Source: Marispirochaeta aestuarii | Lineage (GTDB): Bacteria > Spirochaetota > Spirochaetia > JC444 > Marispirochaetaceae | DNA: 64,000 nucleotides | Assembly (NCBI RefSeq): GCF_002087085.1 | Contig: NZ_MWQY01000007.1 | Location: 62,001-126,000 of the forward strand | Direction of reading: 5' to 3' | Shown: positions 41,127-50,124 of the stretch, piece after piece | How the letters are laid out: the number at the start of each line of letters is the position of its first letter | Numbering within the stretch: position 1 is the first letter of the stretch | The notes under the pieces: model-generated | Told to the model about the DNA's origin: nothing | Databases searched by the model: none | Seen by the model: the letters and a program-made list of their open reading frames with translations, nothing else | Program-made: the position numbers and the translations under genes

Positions 41127-41743
41127 CCTCCATCGGCAGACTGGAAAAACAGAATATCCAGACCCTGATAGACTCCGGTGTCCGGCAGGGGGCGGAAGTC
41201 CTGAACGCAATGCTCAACAGTCCCATCAAGCTCGAAGCCCCCGTTCTCTCGGTTGTTGGTATGGAGGAGCTAAAGGAGCAGCTTAAAGCTGAGTACAAAG
41301 GATCCCTGGCCGGGGTGCGTATGAGCTATGCCGGGGAACTGATCGGGGAGGTGGAGCTTATCTTCAACACCGCCGAAGCCGCCAGGCTGGCCTCGGCAAT
41401 CACCCAGGACCTTGCTCCGGAAACCGACCTGGATGCGCTTCAGGCCGCAACCATCAGCGAAGTCGGGAACGTGGTTATCAATGCCATAATCGGGACCATG
41501 AGCAACAGCCTGGGGCTGCATTTGAACTTTTCGGTACCCCAGTACATGGAAGGCGAAATCGATTCTCTTCTCCGGCGCACGGAGGAGATCAGAAGCACCA
41601 CGGCATTGCTGGTAAAAACCCGGTTTTTTATCAACAAGCTGGATATAAGCGGCCATATTCTGCTTTTTTTTACCCTGGGGGCCTTTGATCTTTTCAAATC
41701 CCGGCTGAAAGACTACAACACTGCCAGCCAGGGAACATCCTGA
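41123..41743 (+). CDS. CheC-like phosphatase
   Basis: A 206-residue protein of the CheC/CheX/FliY type. The second active-site helix is present as ISEVGNVVINAIIG with Glu113 and Asn116; the first (residues 14-31, LIDSGVRQGAEVLNAML) has lost the E-x-x-N pair, so only one site would work. In the family such proteins dephosphorylate CheY-P, and the upstream receiver is the obvious substrate. It is translationally coupled to that gene and 3 nt before the kinase gene. Confidence 0.82.
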   Translation: MTSIGRLEKQNIQTLIDSGVRQGAEVLNAMLNSPIKLEAPVLSVVGMEELKEQLKAEYKGSLAGVRMSYAGELIGEVELIFNTAEAARLASAITQDLAPETDLDALQAATISEVGNVVINAIIGTMSNSLGLHLNFSVPQYMEGEIDSLLRRTEEIRSTTALLVKTRFFINKLDISGHILLFFTLGAFDLFKSRLKDYNTASQGTS

Positions 41744-41746
41744 GCC

Positions 41747-42817
41747 ATGGACTACTCGATATTCGATCGTATTCCCCTGGGGATCTGTCTTATGGACAGG
41801 GATTTCACCGTCAGGGGATGGAACATCTGTATGCAGGACTGGACCGGAATCACCCTGGAGGAGATCCGGGACCAGGATATACGGAGCTTCTTTCCCCTTT
41901 TCAACAGAGAGATATACGCTTCCCGGCTCAAGCTGCTCTTTAACGGGGGTCCGCCGGCGATTTTCTCTCCCCAGCTCCACGCGGGGCTCTTTCCCAGCCG
42001 CAAACAGGGGATGCCCCCTCAGGTCCACCATATAACCGTCTCCTCCATCAATACCGATAAAGGCGAGGTCCTGGCACTTTTCGCGGTACAGGATGTAACG
42101 CGGGAGCATAACAGAAGCGCGGAACTCCGAAGGCTGCACCAGCTTGCCAGAGAGGAGATTGTTCAGCGCAAAAAGGCCGAGGAGGAACTGACAGAGGCCC
42201 TGGATCAGAACAGAGCCCTGCTGAGGGAGAACCAGCACCGGATAAAAAACAACCTTGCCACGCTGATCAGCCTCCTGGAGCTGCAGAAGAACAACCTCTT
42301 TGATCCCCGGGACGAGGAGATTCTGACACTGCTTATCAACCGGGTATATTCCATTCAGCGGGTCCATAAGCACCTTTCCGAAAATGCGGACACCCCGGAC
42401 ATCCGCCTGGATGCCTATCTGAAGGACCTGACGGAGAACATGATAAACGCCGCCGCCGCGGAGGAAAAAGAGAAGCGGCCGGAAGTGCGAATCCATGCAG
42501 ATCCGGTGGAACTGAAGATAAAGACGGCCATTCCCGTGGGGATGATAATCGCCGAATTAATTACCAACTCCCTGAAACACTCTTTCGGAAGCTCCAGGGA
42601 AACACAGAATACAATAAGCATCTCCACCCGGCTGGACACCAGGGGAATGCTTACCCTCAGGTACCGGGATTCAGGAAATACCGGCGGTGAGCCCCGGGAA
42701 GGGGGACTGGGAATCCGACTGAACGAGGCCTTCGCCGATCAGCTCGGCGGAAGTCTGCGGAGGGAGCCGGAAATGGGAAATGTTACTGTTCTGGAATTCC
42801 CGCTTAAGCAGCAATAA
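41747..42817 (+). CDS. PAS-HisKA_2 sensor histidine kinase
   Basis: A 356-residue cytoplasmic kinase. A PAS domain occupies about 1-120 (MDYSIFDRIPLGICLMD start), followed by a coiled linker, a HisKA_2-type dimerisation/phosphoacceptor segment with His164 in LLRENQHRIKNNLATLISLLELQ-type sequence, and a HATPase domain with ELITNSLKHSF (N-box) and GGLGIRL (G-box). No membrane helix or signal peptide. The likely partner is the receiver protein two genes upstream. It ends 90 nt before the LacI gene, which has its own promoter. Confidence 0.9.
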   Translation: MDYSIFDRIPLGICLMDRDFTVRGWNICMQDWTGITLEEIRDQDIRSFFPLFNREIYASRLKLLFNGGPPAIFSPQLHAGLFPSRKQGMPPQVHHITVSSINTDKGEVLALFAVQDVTREHNRSAELRRLHQLAREEIVQRKKAEEELTEALDQNRALLRENQHRIKNNLATLISLLELQKNNLFDPRDEEILTLLINRVYSIQRVHKHLSENADTPDIRLDAYLKDLTENMINAAAAEEKEKRPEVRIHADPVELKIKTAIPVGMIIAELITNSLKHSFGSSRETQNTISISTRLDTRGMLTLRYRDSGNTGGEPREGGLGIRLNEAFADQLGGSLRREPEMGNVTVLEFPLKQQ

Positions 42818-42824
42818 GCCGATG

Positions 42825-42853
42825 TTGACATCCGGCCCCCTCTGTGATGTTAT
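42825..42853 (+). promoter_or_regulatory. Promoter of the LacI-uxaB-uxaA operon
   Basis: TTGACA (42825-42830), 17-bp spacer, TGTTAT (42848-42853). Predicted start near 42860, just before the operator. Confidence 0.65.
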
Positions 42854-42865
42854 GAAAGCTGCAGC

Positions 42866-42879
42866 TGAAAGCGCTTACA
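42866..42879. promoter_or_regulatory. LacI-family (cre-type) operator
   Basis: TGAAAGCGCTTACA matches the consensus TGWNANCGNTNWCA at every defined position. It lies just downstream of the predicted transcription start and 28 bp before the regulator's ATG, a position suited to autorepression. Confidence 0.7.
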
Positions 42880-42907
42880 AATCTTCGGGAGACGGACTGG
42901 CGGATCC

Positions 42908-43921
42908 ATGAACATCTACGACATAGCCCGGGAGGCCGGGGTATCCATAGCTACAATCTCGCGGGTACTGAACGGCAGCCCCAAGGTCAAGGAATCAACC
43001 CGGACCAGGATTGAAAGGATCCTGGAAAAGCACCACTACTCCCCCAGCGCCTTTGCCCGCGGCATGGTCTACGGCAGCATGCATACCATCGGAGTACTGA
43101 CCGTGGACGTCAGAGACCTCTACTTCGGTACCGTCACCCACGCCATCGAACAGGCTTTTTCCCGATCCGGCTACACCACGGTACTCTGTAACACCGGAGG
43201 TATCCCGGAGCGCCAGCTTCACTATCTGGAACTGTTGACCACCAAAAAGGTGGACGGTATCATTCTGGTAGGCTCCTACTTCGACAACCGGGAGCTCGAG
43301 GAGGCCATACGCCACGTGGCGGCCAGGATTCCGGTAATCATGCTCAACCGGGACCTTCAGGGGGATAACATCTGGTCGGTAGTCTGCGATGAGGCCCAGG
43401 GAATTTCCGCCTGCGTAGCCCATCTCAGCGCCCTGGGACACCGGGATATCATTTACATCAGGGACACCACCACCTTCAGCGCCATGCGCAAACTCTCCGG
43501 TTTCCGCCGGGGAATGGAGTCGGCGGGTCTTGAAAACGCTGAGGCTGCCGTTATTGAAACAGGAAAGGGAATCGAAGGCGGGATAAACGGGGTACTGCGG
43601 GCTGCGGAACTGGGTGTTCCCTTCAGTGCCGTTGTGACCGGAGACGACGTCTGTGCCGCCGGGGTCATAAAGGGGCTCAAAAAGCTGGGACGAATTCCCG
43701 GAAGGGAGGTCTCCGTCACCGGCTTCAACGATTCCCTGCTTGCCCGAAGTACCGATCCGGAACTGAGTTCCGTTAACAGCCGGCCCGAAGAGATGGGAGA
43801 AACCGCCGTTTCGATCCTGTCCAGGGTTCTGGAGGGGGAAGATCCCCCGAAAATCACCCTGGTACGGCCGGAATTGGTACTCCGGGAGAGTACCTCCCCG
43901 TTTACGGGAAAAAAGGAGTAA
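42908..43921 (+). CDS. LacI-family transcriptional regulator
   Basis: A 337-residue repressor: N-terminal LacI helix-turn-helix IYDIAREAGVSIATISRVLNG (3-23) with hinge helix SPSAFARGMVYG, then a periplasmic-binding-protein-like effector domain (IGVLTVDVRDLYFGTV, DGIILVGSYFD, VTGDDVCAAGVIKGLKKLG). It probably controls the uxaB-uxaA genes 4 nt downstream, answering a hexuronate or its catabolite, and itself through the cre-type operator. In enterobacteria this pathway is instead under GntR-family ExuR/UxuR, so the regulator type differs. Confidence 0.92.
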   Translation: MNIYDIAREAGVSIATISRVLNGSPKVKESTRTRIERILEKHHYSPSAFARGMVYGSMHTIGVLTVDVRDLYFGTVTHAIEQAFSRSGYTTVLCNTGGIPERQLHYLELLTTKKVDGIILVGSYFDNRELEEAIRHVAARIPVIMLNRDLQGDNIWSVVCDEAQGISACVAHLSALGHRDIIYIRDTTTFSAMRKLSGFRRGMESAGLENAEAAVIETGKGIEGGINGVLRAAELGVPFSAVVTGDDVCAAGVIKGLKKLGRIPGREVSVTGFNDSLLARSTDPELSSVNSRPEEMGETAVSILSRVLEGEDPPKITLVRPELVLRESTSPFTGKKE

Positions 43922-43925
43922 GAAG

Positions 43926-45440
43926 ATGAAGCAGTTGTCACGAGAAAACGCCGCGTCATTTACATTCCCCCCGGAGATCCAGGCCCCGGATCTGACGGTC
44001 CGGCCGGTAAAGGTCCTGCAGTTCGGGGAGGGGAACTTTCTCCGGGGATTCGTGGACTGGATGATCGACCGCATGAACCGCGCCGGGGTTTTTAACGGCA
44101 GCGTTCAGATAGTGCAGCCTATTTCCCGGGGAATGGTGGAGGAACTTAACGAGCAGGGAGGAATCTATACCCTCTTTCTGAGGGGCCTGCGCAAGGGTTC
44201 GGTAATCGAGCAGAAGGAGGTGATCGCCTCCGTTAGCGGCGGCATAAATCCCTACAGGGATTTCGATGCGTTTCTAAGGGCCGCGGAAAACCCGGAACTC
44301 AGGTTTGTCGTCTCCAACACCACCGAGGCAGGAATAGCCTACACCCCGGAGGAACTTCCCCTGAATGCCCCATCGGCCTCCTTTCCGGGAAAGGTGGTTC
44401 AGCTGCTGTATCAGCGTTTTTCCAGCTTCCACGGTGCGGCCGATAAGGGTCTGGTGTTTCTGCCCTGTGAACTGATCGACCGCAACGGGGACAACCTGAA
44501 GCGAATCGTTCTTCAGCTTACCCGGGAGTGGACGCTGCCGGAGGATTTCCGGAGATGGATACTGGAAGCCAATGTCTTCTGCAACACCCTGGTGGACCGC
44601 ATTGTAACCGGCTACCCCAGGGAGCAGGCTGTTGAGTACGAGGGAGAACTGGGTTACCGGGACAAACTTCTGGACACCGGAGAGCTCTTTCATCTCTGGG
44701 TTATCGAGGGTCCGGCGGAATTGAAAGAGGAGTTTCCCCTCCAGGATGCGGATATCCGGGTCGTCTGGACCGATGACATGACCCCCTACCGGACCCGGAA
44801 GGTGAGAATCCTCAACGGCGCCCACACCATGACCGTTCCCGCGGCCTACCTGGCGGGGATGGAAACCGTGGGGGAGTGTCTCGCCGACAATGTGGTCGCC
44901 TCCTTCATGAAGAAGGGCATCTTCGACGAGATCATGCCCGTCATGGAGATGCCCAAAAAAGAGCTGAAGGAATACGCCGACGAGGTGCTGGAACGCTTTT
45001 CCAACCCCTTCATAACCCACTACCTGCTGGATATATCCCTGAACTCTGTTTCAAAGTTCAAGGCCCGGGTCCTTCCGTCCCTGAAGGACTATATCTCCCG
45101 GAAAAAGGAAGTCCCCGGGATATTAAGCTTCTCCCTGGCGGCACTGATACGCTTTTACCGGGGGAGCGAGCTCAAGAACGGCAGCCTCAGCGGGACCCGT
45201 GGGGGAAGGACCTACCGGATTACCGACAACCAGGAGGTCCTGGAGTTCTTCCGCGGCCTGTGGACGGAACACGCAGAAGGCTCAAAGGACCTTAAGGCAG
45301 TGGCAGAAGCGGCCCTTGCCGAATCCCGGTTCTGGGGAGAGGACCTGACCGGGCTAAAGGGACTTGCGTCAGCCGTTGCCGCACACCTTGAAAACATTCA
45401 GCGGGCGGGTATGCTCGCCGCAATAAAAGACCTTTTATAA
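43926..45440 (+). CDS. uxaB: Tagaturonate reductase (altronate oxidoreductase)
   Basis: A 504-residue member of the mannitol dehydrogenase family that reduces D-tagaturonate to D-altronate with NADH in galacturonate breakdown. The nucleotide-binding loop is VLQFGEGNFLRGFVDWM (30-46), and the catalytic region has VRILNGAHTMTVPAAYLAGM. The neighbouring altronate dehydratase makes tagaturonate the likely substrate, rather than fructuronate. GGAG lies 7 nt before the ATG; the gene is 4 nt after the LacI gene. Confidence 0.9.
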   Translation: MKQLSRENAASFTFPPEIQAPDLTVRPVKVLQFGEGNFLRGFVDWMIDRMNRAGVFNGSVQIVQPISRGMVEELNEQGGIYTLFLRGLRKGSVIEQKEVIASVSGGINPYRDFDAFLRAAENPELRFVVSNTTEAGIAYTPEELPLNAPSASFPGKVVQLLYQRFSSFHGAADKGLVFLPCELIDRNGDNLKRIVLQLTREWTLPEDFRRWILEANVFCNTLVDRIVTGYPREQAVEYEGELGYRDKLLDTGELFHLWVIEGPAELKEEFPLQDADIRVVWTDDMTPYRTRKVRILNGAHTMTVPAAYLAGMETVGECLADNVVASFMKKGIFDEIMPVMEMPKKELKEYADEVLERFSNPFITHYLLDISLNSVSKFKARVLPSLKDYISRKKEVPGILSFSLAALIRFYRGSELKNGSLSGTRGGRTYRITDNQEVLEFFRGLWTEHAEGSKDLKAVAEAALAESRFWGEDLTGLKGLASAVAAHLENIQRAGMLAAIKDLL

Positions 45441-45457
45441 GGAAGATACACCCATCA

Positions 45458-46948
45458 ATGAGCACCTATCGCATTCACACCAGAGACAATGTAGCTGTCG
45501 CAGTTGAAGATCTGAAGGCCGGAGAAACCCTGAACATCGAGGATGTTCAGCTAATCTGCAGGAGCGAAATCCCCCGGGGCCACAAGTTCGCCCTTCGCAG
45601 CATCGAGGCGGGAAGCAGCATTATCAAATACGGCTACCCCATCGGTACCGCCCTGCAGAATATCGAAGCCGGGGACCACATCCATGTACACAACCTGAAA
45701 ACCTCTCTTTCCGGAACCCTGGAGTACGACTACGAACCGGTTGACTCCCGCCTTCAGGCGGCGGAATCCCGCAGTTTTATGGGATTTCCGCGTCCCGACG
45801 GCAAGGCCGGTACCCGCAACGAGGTCTGGATCATTCCCATCTCGGGCTGCGTGAACAGAACAACCCAGATGCTGGCACAGAGCGGCCTTCCCCTGCCGGA
45901 GAACGTGGAGGGCATCCACGCCTTTCCCCATCCCTATGGCTGCTCCCAGCTGGGGGACGACCATGAGCACACCCGCAGTATCCTGGCGGGACTTGCGGAG
46001 CACCCCAATGCCGGAGCCGTACTCCTGATCGGTCTGGGCTGCGAAAACAACCAGATGGACAGCTTCATCGAGCTTCTGAAGGAACGGGGATCCTGGAACG
46101 ATGAGCGCATCCGGTGGATGGTTACCCAGGATGTGGAGGATGAACTCGAGACCGGCAGGGAGCTCCTCAAGCGCTGTATCAGCTATGCCGCGGGCTTCCG
46201 GCGCCGGGAGCTTCCTTCATCCAGACTTGTCGTCGGTCTCAAGTGCGGAGGTTCCGACGGACTCTCCGGCCTTACGGCGAACCCTCTGGTAGGGGCCTTT
46301 TCCGACGACCTGATCGCCCAGGGGGGCAGCACGATACTGACGGAGGTGCCGGAGATGTTCGGTGCCGAGACGATCCTCATGAACCGTGCAGCGGACCATA
46401 ACGTCTACGGAAAGATTGTCTCCCTTATCAACAGTTTCAAGGAATACTTTCTCAGGCACAACCAGACGGTTTACGAAAATCCCAGTCCCGGCAATAAAAA
46501 GGGGGGAATATCCACCCTGGAGGACAAGTCCCTGGGCTGTACCCAGAAAAGCGGGGACGCCCCGGTGGCGGATGTTATCCGCTACGGCCAGGTGCTGAAG
46601 ACCCCGGGGCTCAACCTGCTCCAGGGACCCGGCAACGACATCGTGTCGGTAACCGCCCTGGCAGCCGCGGGCGCCCAGATAATCCTCTTTACCACCGGAA
46701 GGGGAAACCCCCTGGGCTCGCCGGTCCCCACGGTCAAGATCGCCAGCAACAACGACCTGGCGGTCAGGAAAGCGCACTGGATCGACTTCAGCGCCGGAGA
46801 CCTGGTTTCAAAGCCCGGAACCCTGATGGAGACCCTGCGGAAGGATTTGATGGGAGTTGTGCTTGATCATGCCTCTGGGAAGCGTACCCGAAACGAGGAA
46901 CACGGCTACCGGGAGATAGCGATTTTCAAGGACGGGGTCATTCTCTGA
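45458..46948 (+). CDS. uxaA: Altronate dehydratase
   Basis: A 496-residue dehydratase converting D-altronate to 2-keto-3-deoxygluconate. The N-terminal SAF-like domain (1-95: VAVAVEDLKAGETL, IPRGHKFALRSIEAGSSIIKYG) is followed by the main domain with FPRPDGKAGTRNEVWIIP, HPYGCSQLGDDHEHT, GLGCENNQMD and GLKCGGSDGLSGLTANP, the conserved Cys/His set of the iron-dependent family. Third gene of the operon, 17 nt after uxaB. It abuts the convergent CDF gene with no gap. Confidence 0.93.
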   Translation: MSTYRIHTRDNVAVAVEDLKAGETLNIEDVQLICRSEIPRGHKFALRSIEAGSSIIKYGYPIGTALQNIEAGDHIHVHNLKTSLSGTLEYDYEPVDSRLQAAESRSFMGFPRPDGKAGTRNEVWIIPISGCVNRTTQMLAQSGLPLPENVEGIHAFPHPYGCSQLGDDHEHTRSILAGLAEHPNAGAVLLIGLGCENNQMDSFIELLKERGSWNDERIRWMVTQDVEDELETGRELLKRCISYAAGFRRRELPSSRLVVGLKCGGSDGLSGLTANPLVGAFSDDLIAQGGSTILTEVPEMFGAETILMNRAADHNVYGKIVSLINSFKEYFLRHNQTVYENPSPGNKKGGISTLEDKSLGCTQKSGDAPVADVIRYGQVLKTPGLNLLQGPGNDIVSVTALAAAGAQIILFTTGRGNPLGSPVPTVKIASNNDLAVRKAHWIDFSAGDLVSKPGTLMETLRKDLMGVVLDHASGKRTRNEEHGYREIAIFKDGVIL

Positions 46949-47890
46949 TCAGCAGCTGTTCTGTTCCTCGTCCATGATCTGCTGAGAAAGGCCGTATCGC
47001 TCACGATGCTCCCCCTTGCCCCGGGGTTCTATGTGAACTATTACGTCGTACACATCGGGGATCTCCCGCTTTATGGCCTCCTCCACCCGGCCCGCGATCC
47101 TGTGTCCCAGCAGAACCGTGGCATTGCCGTCGACCTCTATATCGAGATCCACAACCTGCAGCCTGCCGATTCTGCGTACCCGGGTCCGGTGGGGATTCAT
47201 GGCCCCTTCTACCTCGCTGACCGCGCAGAAGATCTTCCGGTAGATCTCCGGATCGGCCTGTCCGTCCATCAGCTCCACCGAGGTCTCCAGAAAGATCCCC
47301 AGGGCGACCCGCATGATCCAGATGCTGAGGAGAAAAGCGATGATCGGGTCGATCACCGGCATATGCAGCACATGGGTCGCAAAGAGTCCTGCCAGCACCG
47401 TCAGGGAGATAAAGATATCGTTCCGCATGTTCGCCGCATCGGCGATCAGCATGGAACTGCCCGTTGAACAGCCAACCCGGTACTTGTACATGGCGAGTCC
47501 GAGTTTTCCGATGATTGAAACTCCGGTTACAACCAGAGCGGCGGTCCGGGGAACCGAGGAAACCTCTCCGGAGATCAGGTGCTGTATGGTGATGATCGCC
47601 AGCTGAGCGCCGGCAAAGAAGATAATGAAGCTCAGCAGCTTGGTGGCGATGGTCTCGGCCCGGGTGTGCCCGTAGGGATGATTAACATCCGGCGGTTTTT
47701 CGCTGATATTGATGGTTACCAGGGTGATCGCGGAGGTAAGGATGTCCGTGGCAGAATCGATTCCGTCGCTGATAACGGCATAGCTGCCGGCAATGAACCC
47801 GACGATGATTTTCGCCGCCGAGAGCAGGGCGTTGGCAACTATACCGATCACCGAAGCCCGGGCAATGATTCTGGCTCGTCGTTCAGGCAT
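46949..47890 (-). CDS. Cation diffusion facilitator transporter
   Basis: A 313-residue CDF antiporter that exports divalent metals in exchange for protons. Six hydrophobic helices, the HPYGHTRAET loop, and a cytoplasmic C-terminal domain (VEGAMNPHRTRVRRIGRLQVVDLDIEVDG). The metal site shows Asp-x3-Asp in DGIDSATD (helix 2) and, in helix 5, ADAANMRND, where zinc transporters such as FieF/YiiP have His-x3-Asp; the His is Asn here, so specificity may not be zinc. ATG 47890 is chosen over an in-frame start 40 codons upstream; it is 6 nt from a TATGCT box without a Shine-Dalgarno. Confidence 0.92.
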   Translation of the reverse strand: MPERRARIIARASVIGIVANALLSAAKIIVGFIAGSYAVISDGIDSATDILTSAITLVTINISEKPPDVNHPYGHTRAETIATKLLSFIIFFAGAQLAIITIQHLISGEVSSVPRTAALVVTGVSIIGKLGLAMYKYRVGCSTGSSMLIADAANMRNDIFISLTVLAGLFATHVLHMPVIDPIIAFLLSIWIMRVALGIFLETSVELMDGQADPEIYRKIFCAVSEVEGAMNPHRTRVRRIGRLQVVDLDIEVDGNATVLLGHRIAGRVEEAIKREIPDVYDVIVHIEPRGKGEHRERYGLSQQIMDEEQNSC

Positions 47891-47896
47891 ACAGGG

Positions 47897-47925
47897 AGCA
47901 TAATCCAAAAGAGCATCCGCCGCAA
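47897..47925 (-). promoter_or_regulatory. Promoter of the CDF gene
   Basis: Minus strand TTGCGG (47920-47925), 17-bp spacer, TATGCT (47897-47902), then 6 nt to the ATG. Confidence 0.4.
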
Positions 47926-47940
47926 TATACACACCGGGGT

Positions 47941-47969
47941 TTGCTTTTACCCTGCCCGGGACGTACAAT
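47941..47969 (+). promoter_or_regulatory. Promoter of the small exported protein gene
   Basis: TTGCTT (47941-47946), 17-bp spacer, TACAAT (47964-47969). Leader of about 22 nt with GAGGAG. Confidence 0.55.
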
Positions 47970-47997
47970 TTAATAATCACACAATGAGGAGTGAAGC

Positions 47998-48372
47998 ATG
48001 AAAAAAACACTGTTTATCCTGGTTCTACTTACATTCTCCCTGATGTTCCTGAGCGCCGAAGGCATCGACATGGGCGACTTCCCCGTCGGTACCTGGCTGG
48101 ATCCCAATTACGACGCGGTCTGGGAACTGTCGGTGGAGAACATCCGGATCCTCGATACATCGGAAAACGTATACTTCGATTTTTCCGAAGCCACGGTGGA
48201 AGACTTTGACGTATCCGGCGGCATGAGCGGCCTGACCGTCTCCTTCTCCTGCCCGGAGACCGGCAAGTTCTACAAGCTTACCAAACCGGTATCCATGGGT
48301 ACGGCGATTGTTCTGGAGATCGAACGCTCGGATTATCCCGACTACAGGGTCGAAATGCCCTTCCGCAAGTAG
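47998..48372 (+). CDS. Small exported protein
   Basis: A 124-residue protein with a signal peptide (MKKTLFILVLLTFSLMFLSA) and a mature domain of about 100 residues, acidic and beta-rich (VGTWLDPNYDAVWELSVENI resembles lipocalin-like or DUF-type strands starting GTW). No lipobox Cys. GAGGAG lies 6 nt before ATG. It has its own promoter and converges on the cyclase gene. Family unknown. Confidence 0.8.
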   Translation: MKKTLFILVLLTFSLMFLSAEGIDMGDFPVGTWLDPNYDAVWELSVENIRILDTSENVYFDFSEATVEDFDVSGGMSGLTVSFSCPETGKFYKLTKPVSMGTAIVLEIERSDYPDYRVEMPFRK

Positions 48373-48393
48373 AAGGGGCTGCACGGTTCTGAA

Positions 48394-50052
48394 TTATTTT
48401 GAGGTCATGACCGATTCCCCCTGCCAGTCTGCGGGGGGAGGGTTCCTGAAAAAATCTTCACTGCGCTTCCGGTACATTTTCGCCGGATAATCCCGGGGGA
48501 GCAGCTCCAGTACCCGCTCAAAGCGCTTTCCCGCTTCGGCGAAATCCCGCCGGATATACAGGTCCATGGCCGCGTGGTAGATCTCCCAGGCCTCTTTCTC
48601 CTTCTCGGACAGGGACTCCCGTACAGTGTAGATGCGTACGGCGGAACTTTTTCCCTTTACGATTACCCTGTCAATCAGCCTGCAGGGATAGCTTGACGCC
48701 ACCCGCTGCTGAACCGACTCGGAGACGATTATCGGCTCATGGTAAATCTTGGTAAGTCCTTCCAGCCGGGAGGCAAGGTTTACCATGTCACCGATGACGG
48801 TATAGTCCATCTTCTTTTCCGACCCGATGTTCCCCACCGTCACGACACCGTAATTTATGCCGATGCCGATCCTGAAGGGCGGCATGCCCAGACTGCGCTG
48901 CCGTCTGTTGAAGACCTCCAGGGAGGACAGCATCCCGAGCCCCGCCTCCACCGACAGAAGGGCATCGTTGTCACCCTTCACCGGGGCGCCGAAGAAGGCC
49001 ATGATGGCATCCCCGATATACTTGTCGACGATGCCGTTCTTTGCGAGGACTACATCCACCATCTTCTCAAAATAGCCGTTCAGGGACTCCACAAGCACAT
49101 CCGGAGACATATTCTCGGAAATCGTGGTAAAGGAACGGATGTCGGAAAAGAGCACCGCCATCACCCGGTTGTCCCCCTTCAGCATCGATTCCGGGGCCTC
49201 CTCGAACTGTTCAATCACATTATTGGGAACGTATTTCTGGAAAATATGGCGAATTCGTGTTTCCCGGTTTTTCGCCAGGACCATTTCGTAGGCGTACTTC
49301 TTTATCTGAGAGTAGGCTTTATCCAGCTCCCCCGTCATAAGGTTAAAGTAATGCCCCAGCTGGCCGGTCTCGTCCTGGTACTGGAGACTTACCTTTTTTG
49401 ACAGGTCCCCCGTGGAGATGATCTCCCGGATGACATCCACCATCGCATTCAGAGGGCGGGTAAGGATATTGGAGAATACAATCAGAAGGGCTGCTGCCGC
49501 AGCCAGGGAGAGAATCAGGATTATCGCCGTACGACGGTAAATCTGGCCCAGAGCGGCATAGAAGACCTCCTCCTTTTCCGTACTGAGAATGTACCAGTCA
49601 AAGGGGGCAAAGAATGCGGCCTGGCCTACATAGGATTCCCCTGCGAGACGCAGCCTCCGCCAGCCTTCCAGTTCCTTCGCAAAGCTTTCAGCCAGAGATT
49701 CCTGCTCCGCCGGAGAAAGCTCTATCTTCCGGGTAGCCAGTACGGGACTGCCCGTCCTGTCCACAGCAAGGATGAGCTCGGTATCGCTGCGGATTATGGT
49801 GCCCGCAAAGCTCGAGACGGCTTCTTTTGCCGCAGCAACGAACTCCGGATCAGAATCAAAGCCGTTGTTCATCAGCAGGTCCCACTGGCTGCGGGCATAG
49901 TTGAGAACGGTATCATTCTTAAAACGCAGGAACTCCGCGGCTATTATACTTATACCGTTGCGTGCCGATAATGAAGAGACGAGGACCGTCATTAAAAGAG
50001 GCGTCATCAACAGGGGCAGGACAATCAGAATGATCTTTCGCCGTATGGTCAT
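48394..50052 (-). CDS. HAMP-containing class III adenylate/guanylate cyclase
   Basis: A 552-residue inner-membrane receptor cyclase: helix 1 (5-27), an extracytoplasmic sensor of the dCache/sCache type (about 30-175, with AAFFAPFDWYILSTEKEE), helix 2 (177-197), HAMP (198-250), a coiled signalling helix, and the cyclase domain (about 295-480). Metal-binding Asp304 (LFSDIRSFT) and Asp348 (DKYIGDAIMAFFGAP) are 44 residues apart as in active enzymes. The substrate-binding Lys in EKKMDYTVIGDMVNLASRLE points to ATP. The tail (480-552) is helical, TPR-like. The TATACT box leaves a leader of about 5 nt. Confidence 0.93.
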   Translation of the reverse strand: MTIRRKIILIVLPLLMTPLLMTVLVSSLSARNGISIIAAEFLRFKNDTVLNYARSQWDLLMNNGFDSDPEFVAAAKEAVSSFAGTIIRSDTELILAVDRTGSPVLATRKIELSPAEQESLAESFAKELEGWRRLRLAGESYVGQAAFFAPFDWYILSTEKEEVFYAALGQIYRRTAIILILSLAAAAALLIVFSNILTRPLNAMVDVIREIISTGDLSKKVSLQYQDETGQLGHYFNLMTGELDKAYSQIKKYAYEMVLAKNRETRIRHIFQKYVPNNVIEQFEEAPESMLKGDNRVMAVLFSDIRSFTTISENMSPDVLVESLNGYFEKMVDVVLAKNGIVDKYIGDAIMAFFGAPVKGDNDALLSVEAGLGMLSSLEVFNRRQRSLGMPPFRIGIGINYGVVTVGNIGSEKKMDYTVIGDMVNLASRLEGLTKIYHEPIIVSESVQQRVASSYPCRLIDRVIVKGKSSAVRIYTVRESLSEKEKEAWEIYHAAMDLYIRRDFAEAGKRFERVLELLPRDYPAKMYRKRSEDFFRNPPPADWQGESVMTSK

Positions 50053-50063
50053 AGATACTTTTG

Positions 50064-50091
50064 AGTATAAACTCTATTTCCCGGGAGTCAA
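50064..50091 (-). promoter_or_regulatory. Promoter of the cyclase gene
   Basis: Minus strand TTGACT (50086-50091), 16-bp spacer, TATACT (50064-50069); ATG is 11 nt beyond the -10 box. Confidence 0.6.
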
Positions 50092-50124
50092 CCTGTGTAA
50101 TGCCGGCAGCCGGAGCCGTTTATA

